Shown here one piece after another: positions 25,709-36,074 of a stretch of DNA of 55,172 nucleotides. The stretch covers positions 1 to 55,172 of the forward strand of contig JANDJZ010000325.1 of the NCBI GenBank assembly GCA_027943245.1, written 5' to 3'. The position numbers were made by a program, and so were the translations under genes. The notes below the pieces were generated by a model. The model saw only the letters and a list, made by a program, of their open reading frames with translations. It searched no databases and was not told the DNA's origin. Source of the stretch: Acanthamoeba sp. SK_2022b (Eukaryota; Discosea; Longamoebia; Acanthamoebidae). Position 1 is the first letter of the stretch; every line of letters begins with the position of its first letter.

Positions 25709-26727
25709 CACACAGACATGCATACTCTGTGTCGGTGTCTTGCTGGGTGTAGCTCGTTGAGGCCTCCTCCCCCGACACAGGAAATTCTCCTCGGCGGTGA
25801 CTTCGTCGCGCGAGACTGACGAGCCCGCGGCGTCAAAGCAGCAGGGCGAGTCTCCGGAGGCGAGGCCGTCGTCGCGCAAGAAAATTGTGTTTGACACAAC
25901 GAACAAGTGCTACTTCCGCACGCTCCGCGATCTGCTGAGCCAATTTGGCTTCGAGGTGTGTGCTGATCCCTCCCTTCGCCTCTCATGGCTTGGCTCATGA
26001 ATCGACCTGTGGGCGAGCGATGGATCTGCTAACCGGCGCCCCGATGACTGGCCAGGTCCTCGATGCGAGGGACACCGACCGGTACGACGCGCACACGACG
26101 CCCAGGCTCGTGTACATGGAGACCACCTTTGACACGCTCAACACCATACGATCGCTGGTGAACGTGGGTAACGGACTCACTACCCTCACCACCTACGTCC
26201 TGGCGGCCTGCCGCGTTCTCATGGCAAAACGGCGTTTGTGTCTTAACGTTACACACACAGGCTTGGTGCCGGCAAACCAATGCTGCGCCCTGGTGGACCG
26301 TAAAGAGGGCCTCGAGGTCGCAGAAGACATCAACGAGGCTCTCCTGAATCGAGGTACGCAGCTGATAACCTGTAGGCGTTGGCCAGGTGATCACACTATC
26401 CATTCCATGCACCGTTCCTGCTCGCAGTCGAGCGCGGCGAGAGCGAACGGCCGCAGCAAATGAGCGTCATCTGCAGCTCCGTCATCTACGACAACCTGTT
26501 CCGCCAGGTCCGATTGCTTCTGCGCAAAGGCTATACCACGGCTCAGGTGACGTTACTGTGTGCCCAGCTCTCCCGCACCATTCAACGATCCTAACCTGAC
26601 GTGCTTGGCTGTGTGTGGTTGTGATTGGGCGGCGCAGGTGCAAGAGGAACTGGACAAGGCCTTCCGCTCATACTCCCTGGCCATGTCTTCTGGCGGCCCC
26701 AAGAAAGAGGCGCCGATCCTCGAGTAG
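23294..26727 (+). CDS. Unrecognised 15-exon gene
   Basis: No family recognised. Proposed exons: 23294-23689 (or to 23664), 23941-24010, 24115-24259, 24348-24410, 24530-24628, 24706-24825, 24889-25020, 25087-25239, 25353-about 25458, about 25578-25650, 25781-25955, 26056-26167, 26261-26353, 26428-26546, 26638-26727; about 620 residues. Two joins are weak. Exon 1 ends in phase 0 at 23689 but exon 2 needs phase 1, which fits only the poor donor at 23665. The 25458/25578 join is ambiguous. The rest is phase-consistent. Readable segments: LLRYHPVQGAHVYLH, RYGWENVLPSFIWKTKQAAT, GKYPIFWSIHARSYGKKQS, KIVFDTTNKCYFRTLRDLL, MSVICSSVIYDNLFRQ. No signal peptide or membrane helix. The KIVFDTTN...LVYMET region faintly recalls fold-type I PLP enzymes, but no PLP lysine motif was found. 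Confidence 0.55.
24066..24105. repeat. Perfect 40-bp palindrome inside an intron
   Basis: Positions 24066-24085 are the exact reverse complement of 24086-24105, centred on GAGCTC with no spacer. It lies in the proposed intron 24011-24114, ending about 10 nt before the 3' splice site, so the pre-mRNA could form a long hairpin next to the acceptor. Confidence 0.95.
25653..25706 (+). repeat. (CA)n microsatellite adjoining a splice donor
   Basis: The donor itself reads GTACACAC: the repeat starts two bases into the intron (25651-25780) of the unrecognised gene. Sense strand is CA. Confidence 0.97.
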
Positions 26728-26770
26728 AATAAATGCACGAAAGTAGTAGCAGTGGGGGGCGTAGGAGCGC

Positions 26771-27525
26771 TCAGGCGGTGGCGACCTCCTTCTTGTGCCA
26801 AGCCAGCATGCCCCCGCGCATGTTGTGGATGTTGGGGAAGCCCAGACCGGTTAGCAGCGCGGCGGCGGTCGTGCTCCGAACGCCAGCGCGGCACACACAA
26901 ACGATGTTCCTGCCCTTGTACTTCTCCAGCTCGTGATACCTCTGAACGTTGTTGGCCCACACGCGCTCGAGTGTGAGCTGCCCACTGCTACGTCGCTAAG
27001 AGGCTCGGAGCCAAAGGGTTGGGCGACTCACCTTGGTCAGCTCGGCCAGCGGCAGCCTGATGCTGCCTGGAATGTGGCCCAGCTCGCCGTCGATCTCGTC
27101 AGGCTGTCGCACGTCGACAATCACGGGTCGCTTGTCCTCAGGTTCCGTGAGCAGCTTCTCTACCTGTGCATGTTTGTTTAATAAATTGAAATAATAATAA
27201 TAATACATTGCACATATATATATATATATAACACGAAGATGGTGGGTTCACAGTAAAAGATAAAGCACTGAGAAGGTGGCCGTTACCAGCTTGGGCTCGA
27301 GCTGCCGGATCTCGTTGAGCTCGGCGATGGTGGGGAACTTCATGGCTGTGTCGTTGGAGGCCGACACATTACACTGAAGCGCCTCCATGATCTTCTGTGG
27401 CAGCGGCAGGCCCAGGTTGTTCATTATGTGGATATACTCATCGCGCGTCTTACCGCCTACACACACCTCAAGTGAGTGGCCACAGCCGTAATCAACAGCC
27501 ACTTCACTATGCGTGTGCGTGTGCA

Positions 27526-27592
<67 letters not shown>

Positions 27593-28285
27593 ACAATACC
27601 GCCTACGCGAGGGTTGTTTCGCTTCTCCTGGCCGATCGTCGAGGACACGTTGCCCCGGTAATCGTGCCCGGGCCACAGGACGGTGTCGTCGGGCAGCTGG
27701 AACATGCGCTGGATGCTATCGTACGACTGTCCCGGGTCGCCTCCCGCAAAGTCGGTGCGCCCGGTGCCGCCGATCATGAGCGTGTCCCCCGAGTAGAGGT
27801 GGCCGAGCTGCGGCAGGTACAGCGCCAGGCTGTCCGGCGTGTGGCCCGGCGTGTGCATCACCTGGATTGCGATGTCGCCCACCGCCAGGACCTGCCCGTC
27901 TCGCACGTGGACACTCACCTTGGGCGCCGGAGCATTTTCGTGCATGGCCAGCTTGCTCTCTGTCAACATCGCCAGCTCGAAGCTGTCCACCCACCACCAC
28001 CACCACCACGTGATGGCGGGTCAGTTGCTCCGCGACAGGGTGGGAGAAAAAGAGGTGGTCTTACCCGGCAGTGAAGTGGTCGGCGTGGGAGTGGGAGTCG
28101 AAGATGTACTCGAGCTGGAGGCCGTGATAAGCCAGCACGCCCAGGTACTTGGGAATGTGCTGCTTGAGCGGGTCCAGCAGGGCGGCCTTCTTCCGCTGGC
28201 GGTCGGCGATGAGATATGTCTTGCAAGCCTCGCCGCCGTTCAGCTCCAGCAGCAGGTGGTGCTCGTTCACGGCCTTGGTCGCCAT
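26771..28285 (-). CDS. ETHE1-type persulfide dioxygenase fused to C-terminal rhodanese
   Basis: Five exons (28285-28065, 27982-27600, 27456-27287, 27163-27032, 26977-26771), all in phase, give about 370 residues. N-terminal metallo-beta-lactamase fold: FDSHSHADHFTAG (His65, His67, Asp69, His70), MHTPGHTPDSL, SGDTLMIGGTGRTDF and LWPGHDY match ETHE1, an iron-dependent dioxygenase that oxidises glutathione persulfide to sulfite in mitochondrial sulfide detoxification. The C-terminal rhodanese domain keeps its catalytic Cys in VCVCRAGVRST (about 331) and can move sulfur between glutathione persulfide, thiosulfate and acceptors. Such fusions are known in bacteria and some eukaryotes. No obvious presequence is seen, so the location is unclear. 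The (GT)n tract at 27529-27590 lies in intron 2. Confidence 0.95.
27529..27590 (-). repeat. (CA)n microsatellite (sense strand) in ETHE1 intron 2
   Basis: GT on the plus strand, hence CA on the transcript. It starts within 10 nt of the donor GTATTG at 27599. Confidence 0.97.
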
Positions 28286-28683
28286 TCCTGCGCTGCTCCG
28301 TGCACGGTCAGACCGGATGGCACCACATGAAGAGCAAAGCGAGAGGGTTTCCAGACAACGGGGGGGGGGGGCGATACCGGAGGTGGTGCACGTTGGGCCT
28401 GAGGTGAAGGCGGATGGCGCTGCTGCCCTTGAGTGCAGGGCGGCAAGTTGTTGTGGTGGAAGTGAGAACGCGTCGCATGTCGGGTGTGTGTCAGAGTCGG
28501 GTTGGGGGAGTTGTGCGTGTTTTGCCCCGCTGGTGTGCTGCTGACCTGTGCCGATTGGTGCACCTGCCTGAAAGTCCTGGAAGACGCAGCCGAGAGGCCG
28601 GAGACGGAAGGACAACCAAATGGGGCAAACCCGTTGAGGCAAGAAAGAAATCTCTGTGAAATCTGTCGAGAAAATCCACCACG
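28286..28683. promoter_or_regulatory. Divergent intergenic region, ETHE1-like and DUSP12-like genes
   Basis: About 400 bp between divergent start codons, with a G9 tract near 28362. Long antisense frames cross it but have no coding features. It presumably holds both promoters. Confidence 0.5.
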
Positions 28684-30198
28684 ATGGCAGACGAAGAGGG
28701 GGCGATGGTGCGGGAGGGGCTGTACGTCGGTTCGCTGGCCGCTGCAAGCGATCAAGAGTGGCTGGAAGCGCGTGGGATTACTCACATTCTCACGGTTGCA
28801 TGGGGGATTGCGCCCTTCTGGCCCGAGGTAAGCCCCCCCCCCAATTGCCTGTCGCGAAAGGACTGCCCGCTCACAATCGTCTCCTTGATGTCTGCGGTGT
28901 GGTGCAGCGCTTTGCGTACAAAGTAATTGAGGCCATGGATACTGGTAACCTGCTGGCGTTATCGTATAGTGAGAAGAACGGTCTAACTCAGTCAGGTCAT
29001 GGCGGGCACAGAGGACGAGGACCTCCTGCAACACTTGGCCGCCTGTCATCACTTCATCGACCGAGGCATCCAAGCCGGCGGCGTACTTGTCCACTGGTGA
29101 GCCTCCCACCGCACTGCCAGTGTGAGCACCACCGCTCAAGCCACACTGCACCACTTTTGGTATTGCAGCTCGGCTGGGGTTTCGCGCTCAGCCACTATCG
29201 TGCTGAGCCATCTGATGGAGCGAGAAGGCCTGTCGCCCGACGAAGCGCTCGCACAGCTGCAGCTCGTACGCACGGCGGCATCGCCCAATCCTGGCTTTCG
29301 AAGGCAGCTGACGGTCTACCACGTATCCCGTACCACCCCATCTGTTCGCCACAGGCGCCCGAGAGTCACTCCGCTAACCTCTTTCTCTTTCTCTCTTTTC
29401 TGTCCAATCACCTCGGTGGAAACGATTTGTCAGCAAATGCTCACCCGACAGCGACGTAAGGCTGCCAGGGCTCAATGTCCGGGGAGCCAACCCGAACAGA
29501 TCGCCCACGTAGAGGCAGAAGACCTGACCAAACACTACCGTGCAGAGAAGCTGCGCATGGTCCTGCATGGTATTTGCTTCGTGCCGAGGGTGGTGGTGTA
29601 CCTCGCTCAATTGCCCCCTATCTTTCTTCATTTTGGTATCGACCAGAGAGCGGGGACTTGCCAACGCACTACTTTGCCGCCATTCGACAGCCGACCAAGC
29701 AGCGCTGTCTCTCGTGCTACAAGTGCAGGCAGCCGCTCTTCAGTTCTGCCAACGTCCTTCCACACGCTACAGGTACACCCAACCGTGTCGCATGGCTTCA
29801 GGCCAGGTGGTGACGGCTCTCCTCAGGCGACGACGTGTACCGGGTCTTTGTGGAAAACACCAACTACCGCAAGGCCAGCAAGCAGAAGGCAGCTGTTTCC
29901 ACCAGAGATGAGCCCACCACGTTTGTGGGCTCGGAGCAGTGCACGTCTGTGTTCATCGAGCCGATGGCCTGGATGCCCGAATCGCTGGGTGTTGATGCAC
30001 TAAGAAAGAGCGAGGGCACCTTCTACTGCCCCAAGTGCAAATCACGAATCGGCTCATGGAACTGGCAGGGCACGCTCATCCCTCTCTGTGTGGGCCATAG
30101 AACTGGTTTTCACACTGCGTAATGTGACAGGCTCGCGGTGTTCTTGTGGCGGCTGTGCCATCCCCGCCTTCCTCATCAGCAAAAACCGAGTGTGCTGA
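28684..30198 (+). CDS. DUSP12: Dual-specificity phosphatase DUSP12/YVH1
   Basis: Eight exons (28684-28827, 28908-28944, 29012-29096, 29169-29322, 29434-29569, 29647-29772, 29827-30069, 30131-30198) give about 330 residues. Phosphatase signature: HCSAGVSRSATIVLSHLM (Cys about 89). The C-terminal zinc-binding region CLSCYKCRQPLF ... CTSVFIEPMAWM ... FYCPKCKSRIGSWNWQG followed by CSCGGCAIPAF is diagnostic of YVH1/DUSP12, which acts in late 60S ribosome maturation. The last intron needs a GC donor (G|GCACGC at 30070) to reach the conserved ending. Reading on instead gives a family-unlike tail (TLIPLCVGHRTGFHTA) and loses two zinc-ligand Cys. Confidence 0.92.
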
Positions 30199-30567
30199 GA
30201 GCTTCCATTTCTCTTGAAACACCACGAGAATGTGCCCTTGTAGATAAATAACAGCCAGATACAACCCAACCACATAGCCACTTGTGTCGTAGCAAAACGG
30301 GCAGTTACACTGGAATTGGCAGAGCGGTCTCCACGCCACAGCGAAAGCGAGATGTAGTGTACCAAGATCATGGAAACCTCGGTATGAGATGTTGGTAGAT
30401 CACCACAGTTACATGGTTAGCACCTGCTTCTTTCCTTTCTATTTAAAAGAAAAGTTTCTCAATGATTTCTTAAACTATCGCCGCTTCACACTGCTTTTCT
30501 GGCCAGAACCTTCCATTCGCGGTTGTTGAAGAAGAATCTGACCACGCAGGGCTTCAGAAGAGCTATC
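30199..30567. other. Intergenic, tandem plus-strand genes
   Basis: About 370 bp, AT-richer than its surroundings, without exon-like frames. It should contain the 3' UTR of the DUSP12-like gene and the promoter of the next gene. Confidence 0.5.
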
Positions 30568-31392
30568 ATGGCAATTGTCAATGTTCATCGTTTGGCGCTA
30601 TGTGTCTTCCTTTTGACCTTCGTTCCTAACGTTGTTGTGGGTGATGAGGCGGTACCAACCTGGTTTTTCCTCGTTTTGTCTCCTTTCCCCCGTTCTGTTG
30701 GACAGTGTCATCTGCGTTTGAAGTTGATGTACCACATTGCAATTGTGTATGGGTGCGCACAATCAACTCACACGGCGCCGGCCAGGGAGCAGAAGGGATC
30801 CAGCCGCGATGGACCAGGTGCGAGGACGCCCACAACTGCTCGCAATGCCTTGTACGTGGAGCTCCCAGCCACAAGGTTGGTATACTAGTCTCAGAACTCT
30901 AGGGCCGTAGGCCGCGGATCCGGCCTGCGGGTGGTGTGGGTCAGGCGATAAGAACGGCACCTGCTATCCGTGCGGCACCAACGGGACTGGTCTATGCCCA
31001 GTTCCTGACACTTGCGACTCCATCTGGTGCCCCCCCCGCTCCCTCATCTCCTATGCGCCTGTCACGTGGCTGATTGCCGCAAACATACACCTCGCAGGTC
31101 GGCCAACATCTGTACCGGTGATGTGCTGGAAAAGTTGGGCATGAGCTTGATGATGATGATTATCATTTCATTGGTGTCGTCGATTGGCGGCTGCATCTGC
31201 CTCATACTGATATGCGGTGGTATCGCCTACTGCTTCTGCTTCGCCGGCGCTGCAGTTGGCGCTGCAGGCCGCCGCAACAATGCCTACGTTATTCACACCG
31301 GTGCCCCGTCTACGACCCACTACCACCACTATGAGCCCGTCCCACAGGGAAGCATCAACAGCAACCACGGAAAGGACCCCTACTACCCCTAG
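30568..31392 (+). CDS. Cysteine-rich type I membrane protein, PSI/PTTG1IP-like
   Basis: Four exons (30568-30640, 30706-30851, 30911-31026, 31098-31392) give about 209 residues. Signal peptide: LALCVFLLTFVPNVVV. The ectodomain has a PSI-like Cys pattern (CEDAHNCSQCL, then CGWCGSGDKNGTCYPC, then CPVPDTCDSIW). One long transmembrane helix (about 127-160) contains several Cys, and the Tyr/His-rich tail ends KDPYYP. The C-x-x-C...C-G-W-C layout before a single helix resembles PTTG1IP. The tail lacks the long charged helix of the animal protein, so the link is only topological. The frame 30706-30851 is read without an intron. Confidence 0.7.
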
Positions 31393-31809
31393 CCACCTTT
31401 GATCAACATCACCTAGCCCATACATATATCTTGCAGCTGCAACTCACTCCTCACGCATAAAAACAAAGTCTAAGATCGGTTGACGCTTCAGAAAGGTTGC
31501 ATATTGACCAGCTTATCTACATGAGCCTGAGGACTACATGTCTAAATGATCGTCGAAACTTGAAGCTGCAAGGCGGTGACAGCGGTTGGTTTGGAGGTGG
31601 GCGCTGTGCAACTCCCGCCTCCCCCCCCCGCCAGGAACTCAGCTAAAGAAAAGAAGCGGAGCCAAGGATTATGAGAGAAAAGGCGAGTCGCGCAATTATC
31701 ACCCCTGGCTGCAATTGCCCGGGATGAACACAGAACCTCAAAAGCTGACCGTACCACCTTGCTTCATTCACTGTAGACCCACACGATACGACAACATCTC
31801 AACGCAAAC
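31393..31809. other. Intergenic, tandem plus-strand genes
   Basis: About 420 bp without a supported gene; a C10 tract lies near 31620. It probably carries the promoter of the NmrA-like gene. Confidence 0.5.
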
Positions 31810-32427
31810 ATGTCGGCACTCAAGAAAGTTGTCGTTCTGGGCGGCACTGGCGCACAAGGCTCTGCTGTCGTCAAAGGTTAAACTCTCCCTTGTCCTTCTG
31901 GCGCCAGGCAGAGCTTTTTGCTAAAGAACCACTTTTATGCGCGCCGGCGCACAGCGCTGGCCAAGGATGGCAAGTACCATGTGCGAGTGCAAACACGCAA
32001 CCCCGAACACAGAGCCGCGCAGGAGTTGGCCCAGTTGCCCAATATCTCCTTCCACGTGGGTCACATCGAGTCCGACGATCTGCTGAGAGAGGCCATGCAG
32101 GGCATGGATGGCGTCTTCTTCTTGGCCAATGGGTTCGCCATTGGCGATAAGGCTGAGATTTTCTGGTCCATGAGAGCCTTTGAGATCGCTCGTGAGACAG
32201 GTATCAAGTACTTCCAGTTCTCCAGCATTGACTACTACCTGAAGAAGGGCGGCTACGACTCCAAGTTCCGTTGCGCCCACGCTGACGCCAAGGGTCGCGT
32301 TGCTGGTACGCTTTGCCTCTTCTGTCGTGATTTTGAATAACACTGATGCGCAGTTTAATTGGCAGAATGGATACACCACCAGCCACTCAGTCCAATGAAA
32401 TGGGCCATCCTTACCTCTAGTACGTAG
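31810..32427 (+). CDS. NmrA-like NAD(P)-binding protein, C-terminally short
   Basis: Exons 31810-31876, 31955-32305 and 32366-32427, in phase, give about 159 residues. Rossmann nucleotide-binding loop: VVVLGGTGAQGSAVV (11-17). The sequence then follows the NmrA family (VRVQTRNPE, GMDGVFFLAN, KYFQFSSIDYYLKKG) up to AEWIHHQPLSPMKWAILTSS. It ends at about half the usual family length of roughly 300 residues, without the substrate-binding C-terminal half. Either further exons were missed (the last Ser-Ser-Thr codons overlap a possible donor GTACGT at 32420) or the gene is truncated. NmrA proteins are often redox sensors, not enzymes. Confidence 0.72.
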
Positions 32428-32491
32428 TCCCTTGTCTGATCGACGTACTCGCCTATCATATTAACCCTCCTGGTGGAACAGCTCCTTATAG

Positions 32492-32620
32492 ATTGAGGAG
32501 TGGATGAGTAAGGTGGGGTACAGCGGTGAAGCTGTTGCTTCGGTGCTCAAAGACCGAGAGGACAATTCTGGTGGCGACCGGTTCGACGTGGACACAAAGG
32601 ACGCTGTGTCGAGCGCGTGA
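32492..32620 (+). other. Orphan coding-like frame after the NmrA-like gene
   Basis: A 42-codon open stretch (IEEWMSKVGYSGEAVASVLK..., ending AVSSA and stop) preceded by TATAG, a possible 3' splice site. Its composition looks coding, but its phase (0) does not match the possible donor at 32420 (phase 1). It could be the missing last exon of the NmrA-like gene after an error or unseen exon, or a relic. Confidence 0.3.
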
Positions 32621-32917
32621 TGACAATCAAGTCTATGCACATCGTCATCTGCGTAAAACACCACAGCGGAGGCACGCTTTTCCGTGGCCGTTTTCTGTGG
32701 TTTTTGGTTTCTCTTTACCGCTGAAGAGCCAAACGAAGAAGGATAGAGAGACTTTTATCGTATACGTGCCCTCAGCTGCTCCACAAGAGGCCGACTATAC
32801 GATACCACTCAGGACCTTGAGCATCTGTTGACTACCGAATTGAAATCTCATATTTCAATCACCTGTCCCAGAAGCAACGGATTGAATCAAAGCAGCACCA
32901 CGTAGCCACAAGAAATA

Positions 32918-34586
32918 ATGGCCACGGTAGTCGCACACGGCCACGACTTCATCACTGCCACCTCGACCACGGCGAACCTTTGCGCTGGTTTCCAGTCCTG
33001 CTCTCTCGATGAGGCAACACAACAGCAACAGCAAGGCCTCGACAAAGACAACATAGTGGCACCATGTGACAACTACGACGATGTTGGCGGTCAGTCGTTG
33101 GGCGGACTGCCCGACGAGGTGCTGCTTGTCGTGGCGTCACACCTTGACGTGCGTGCCTTGGGCGCCTTTGCCCAAGTTGACCGCCGCATTCGCTCCATCG
33201 CCGAGGTTCGTCCACGCCCTCCATCACCACCAGTCCCAGCACTTACCCTCCCCCTCCTCTTCTTTCCCTCTCCCGTGTCGTGTGTCGTGCTCGTGGCTTG
33301 CAGGACGACGCGCTGTGGCGGGAGATGTTCGGCGCGCGGTTTGGGTTTCGCCCAACGACAGCGCCCGGCTCCTGGAAGCAGGCCTACCGCGACTACGGTA
33401 CTTTGCCCCAACCTGTAGATGTGTGGTGTGGTGACGTCGTACTCGGCCCGTGGTGACTCAACCACATCACCCAGAGGCCACTCCACTCTGGCACCCCACT
33501 CAAAAGCACCCCGAGCTCATCATCAATGACGACGGCCTGACGGCCACCATGCCCACCCCCACGTACGTCGTCTTTCCCCCGCGGCGAGGCAGATGCCCTT
33601 CTCCCCTCCAATCTCTTCTGACGCTCGCGTCTCGCCCCAACGCAGTGGCGACGGAAACGAGATCACCGACAACCGGACCATTCGGGCCACGGTGGAGTAC
33701 GCGCCCGGCTCGGGCCTCCACTACTTCGAAGTGCAGTGCCTCTGCCCCAGTACGTCGACGCTCCTCCCCTCCCACTCTGCACCGCGAAGTTCGAGCCCTG
33801 CGTAGCAAAGTCTCACTCTCTTGGTTGTTGTCGTTGTTGTTTTTGTCGACTCTATTAGACGACGTGCAGTACCATCCCTACGTGGGCATCTGCTCCACCA
33901 AGGAGTCCGTGCCCGTAGAAAAGATGCTAATGTGGCTCAGGTAAGGCGCACGTGCAAGTGCCGCTCATCTCACACACGACTCGCAGTCTTTTCTTGCTCA
34001 CCGTTTGTTTGGACGCGCGACACACGGCCATGCAGCGAGCAGTGCTATGCCTATGGAGGCAACGGGACCCTCTACTCCTCGGCGTCTCTAGAGGGCAATT
34101 ACAAGCATCTGGGCAAGTACCAGTACGGCGACAATATCGGTGCGCCACTACTCGTGCTCTTGCGCTCTCCCTGCAGGGTCGGTCTCGCTCACAAAGCGTG
34201 GTGTTGTGTTGCGACCGCAACGTGTGTGGCACAGGGGTCATGGTGGACTACCGCGAGAAGGGAAAGCAGGGATGGCTTACTTTCTATCTCAACAAGAAGG
34301 CGGTCAGTCACCGAATGCGCATCACCGGCAAGTGGTACCGACTCCCTCATTAAGATCACTGTGGCCCAGCAGCCGGCAAAGTTGATTGGCGACCAGAGGA
34401 TGGTGGCTGACGCCATGTCGTGTCGTGTCATGTCATGTCATGTCCAGGTTTCCATGCGTGGGCATGTTCCACCCTCGCCACGCCCTCCAAATCGTGGTGC
34501 GGCCCCAGGTGCCCACACCCTTGGGCGAGGAGGAAGCCTTGCCCAATCCCGTGGGCGAGGAGGAGATAGAGCTCGCCGATGCTTGA
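32918..34586 (+). CDS. F-box/SPRY domain protein
   Basis: Nine exons (32918-33205, 33304-33397, 33475-33562, 33646-33749, 33859-33940, 34036-34139, 34235-34302, 34355-34380, 34448-34586) give about 330 residues. A Gln-rich N-terminus is followed by an F-box (SLGGLPDEVLLVVASHLDVR) and a SPRY/B30.2 domain (GSGLHYFEVQC, YHPYVGICS, CYAYGGNGTLY, TGVMVDYREKGKQGWLTFYL). F-box/SPRY pairs act as SCF substrate receptors (FBXO45 is the known example). The join 34302/34355 is in phase but removes a stretch (ITGKWYRL...SLIKITV) that resembles the end of a SPRY domain; read without that intron the frame breaks near 34340. The C-terminus PLGEEEALPNPVGEEEIELADA is acidic. Confidence 0.82.
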
Positions 34587-34802
34587 CCAGCGCTGGGTAG
34601 GTAGTTTGTAACAGTTCTCCCTAAATAAGACCGACACTACCGTGGTGTGACGTGTGTCACGGCGGTGAGCCGCCAACACATTCTCACTCGTGTCGGCGCT
34701 GTACACAAAGTAAAGAACCAGTGTGTTCTGTGTAGCGATCGATTTCCTTTTTTGGCTTTGTGTGCCAGGCGTGTGGGTTGTGGCGGGAGGGCAGGAGGTT
34801 TC

Positions 34803-35576
34803 TCAGTTGAGTAGGAAGCCTATGCTGATGCGCTGCCGGTTCATGTCCTCTCCGGGTTGTTTCTCGATGCCGCCTGGGTGCTGCTCGCTGTTATGCCTCT
34901 TGCGCTTGCGGCAATACCTGATGCCGCACGCATTGCAAAGCCTGTCCCGAAAAGATCACGCCTTGAGATCAGCGCGAGCGGCAGTCGAGCGATTGACGCT
35001 GACACTGTGAGCGCAGAGCTCGTACGTGGATGGTCCTAGAGGTCCGCTGCGCCACTGGCTCGTGAACTGGGTGCAGCAGTCGGCGCAGACGCGATCGACG
35101 AAGAGCTTCTTGGTCTTCCTACCTTCGCCTCTCACCTCGTCCTCGTCGTTGTGTCGGGGCGTAGAGGCCAGCAGGAGTTGAAGGTCTTGAAGCTGCCGCG
35201 TATGTACGTGGAGCAGCCCCATGCTGAAGCTCAGCTGCTGCTGCGCATCCGCTGTGGCGGCAGGGTTATGGTGAGACTTTGCCTGCAGCATCAAGCTCAG
35301 CCGCCCGATCTCATTGGCCAAACCGGCCACCTGACCATAGAGAAACGAGCTGGCCACGACCGGACAGGTGGCTTGCTCAGATGTGGGCTGGTGGTACATG
35401 TAAGGGTAGTAGCAGCAGCAGTTATCTATTTGGAGGGCAAAAACATAAGGCCTGGCGCGGGGCCAAGCGCCTAGCACACCATTGTTCATTGGTCGAGCTA
35501 TGTACGGTGCGCCTACCCTCCGGACGCTCTCCTGCACAGGTCTGATCGGAAAGCTTGCTATGTTGTGGGCTGGCAT
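34803..35576 (-). CDS. GATA-type zinc-finger protein
   Basis: Two exons (35576-35026, 34941-34803), about 229 residues. The intron splits a GATA finger between its Cys pairs: CADCCTQFTSQWRSGPLGPS then TLCNACGIRYCRKRKR, giving the type IV C-x2-C-x(17-18)-C-x2-C arrangement plus the basic tail HNSEQHPGG that contacts DNA. The N-terminal part is Gln/Leu-rich with a helical stretch (GQVAGLANEIGRLSLML). GATA factors bind WGATAR sites. The start is taken at the ATG at 35576; an intron within 35400-35520 (a Cys/Tyr-rich stretch) is possible. Confidence 0.87.
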
Positions 35577-36074
35577 CACGACTGCACGAAGCGTCAGCCA
35601 GTCTTACACAGTCCCTCGCCCAGGTAACTGACTAGCACCTCAGGAAACTCGGTGTTTTTCATTTGGTTGGAATGGCCAGAGCTAGGACTCCGTAGGCGCT
35701 AACTGCATGTCCACCATATTCATGCTTGCGTAACATTGGTACACCTTACCTTCCCAAGGTAACTCCAGCTGCGCATCTCTTCCACTATTCTCACAAAAAT
35801 TTCCACGGAGGATTTATGGTCCCAATCAAACCTCGAAAAAGCCGGCGACGAGGATTCCGGAAATATGCGCCAGTGGCTGCGGGAGATGAGAAAGCTGCGA
35901 TTGGCACACGAATACTCCATGGCCATTTTTGGGCGGGGTTTGCGGGAGAAGCTAGTCTGCCAGTTGTGCCTTCCTCCGCTTCTCTCCTTCACGTCCCCTT
36001 CTGTTCCGCTTGCCCGAGGGCTTGGTACCCTTCGTCCGTTCACCAGCGTGCTCCTTGGTAAAATTTTTAAAGGA
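35577..36074. promoter_or_regulatory. Divergent intergenic region, GATA and STEAP genes
   Basis: About 500 bp. The STEAP frame stays open upstream to an ATG at 35865, so a 70-residue N-terminal extension is possible. However AAATTTTTAAAGGA just before 36075 looks like non-coding leader. Confidence 0.5.

Noticed and set aside
25274..25819. 181-codon continuous frame in place of two spliced exons of the unrecognised gene
   Set aside because: Its first half reads as GLLHDRASAAQRHSG-type low-information sequence, while another frame gives FFMIEHLLRKDTAVKPEDKVV; it also runs into the CA tract.
25781..26167. PLP-dependent Cys/Met-metabolism enzyme call for the unrecognised gene
   Set aside because: A short region is faintly similar (TLRDLLSQFGFEV, LVYMET), but no lysine cofactor motif or family-wide order was found.
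28267..29154. 295-codon minus-strand frame across the ETHE1/DUSP12 gap
   Set aside because: It overlaps DUSP12 exons antisense, is Pro/His/Ser-rich, and has no domain.
35865..36074. 70-residue N-terminal extension of the STEAP gene
   Set aside because: The frame is open, but composition changes to leader-like AT-rich sequence just before 36075, and STEAP homologues start near the Rossmann strand. Kept only as an alternative.
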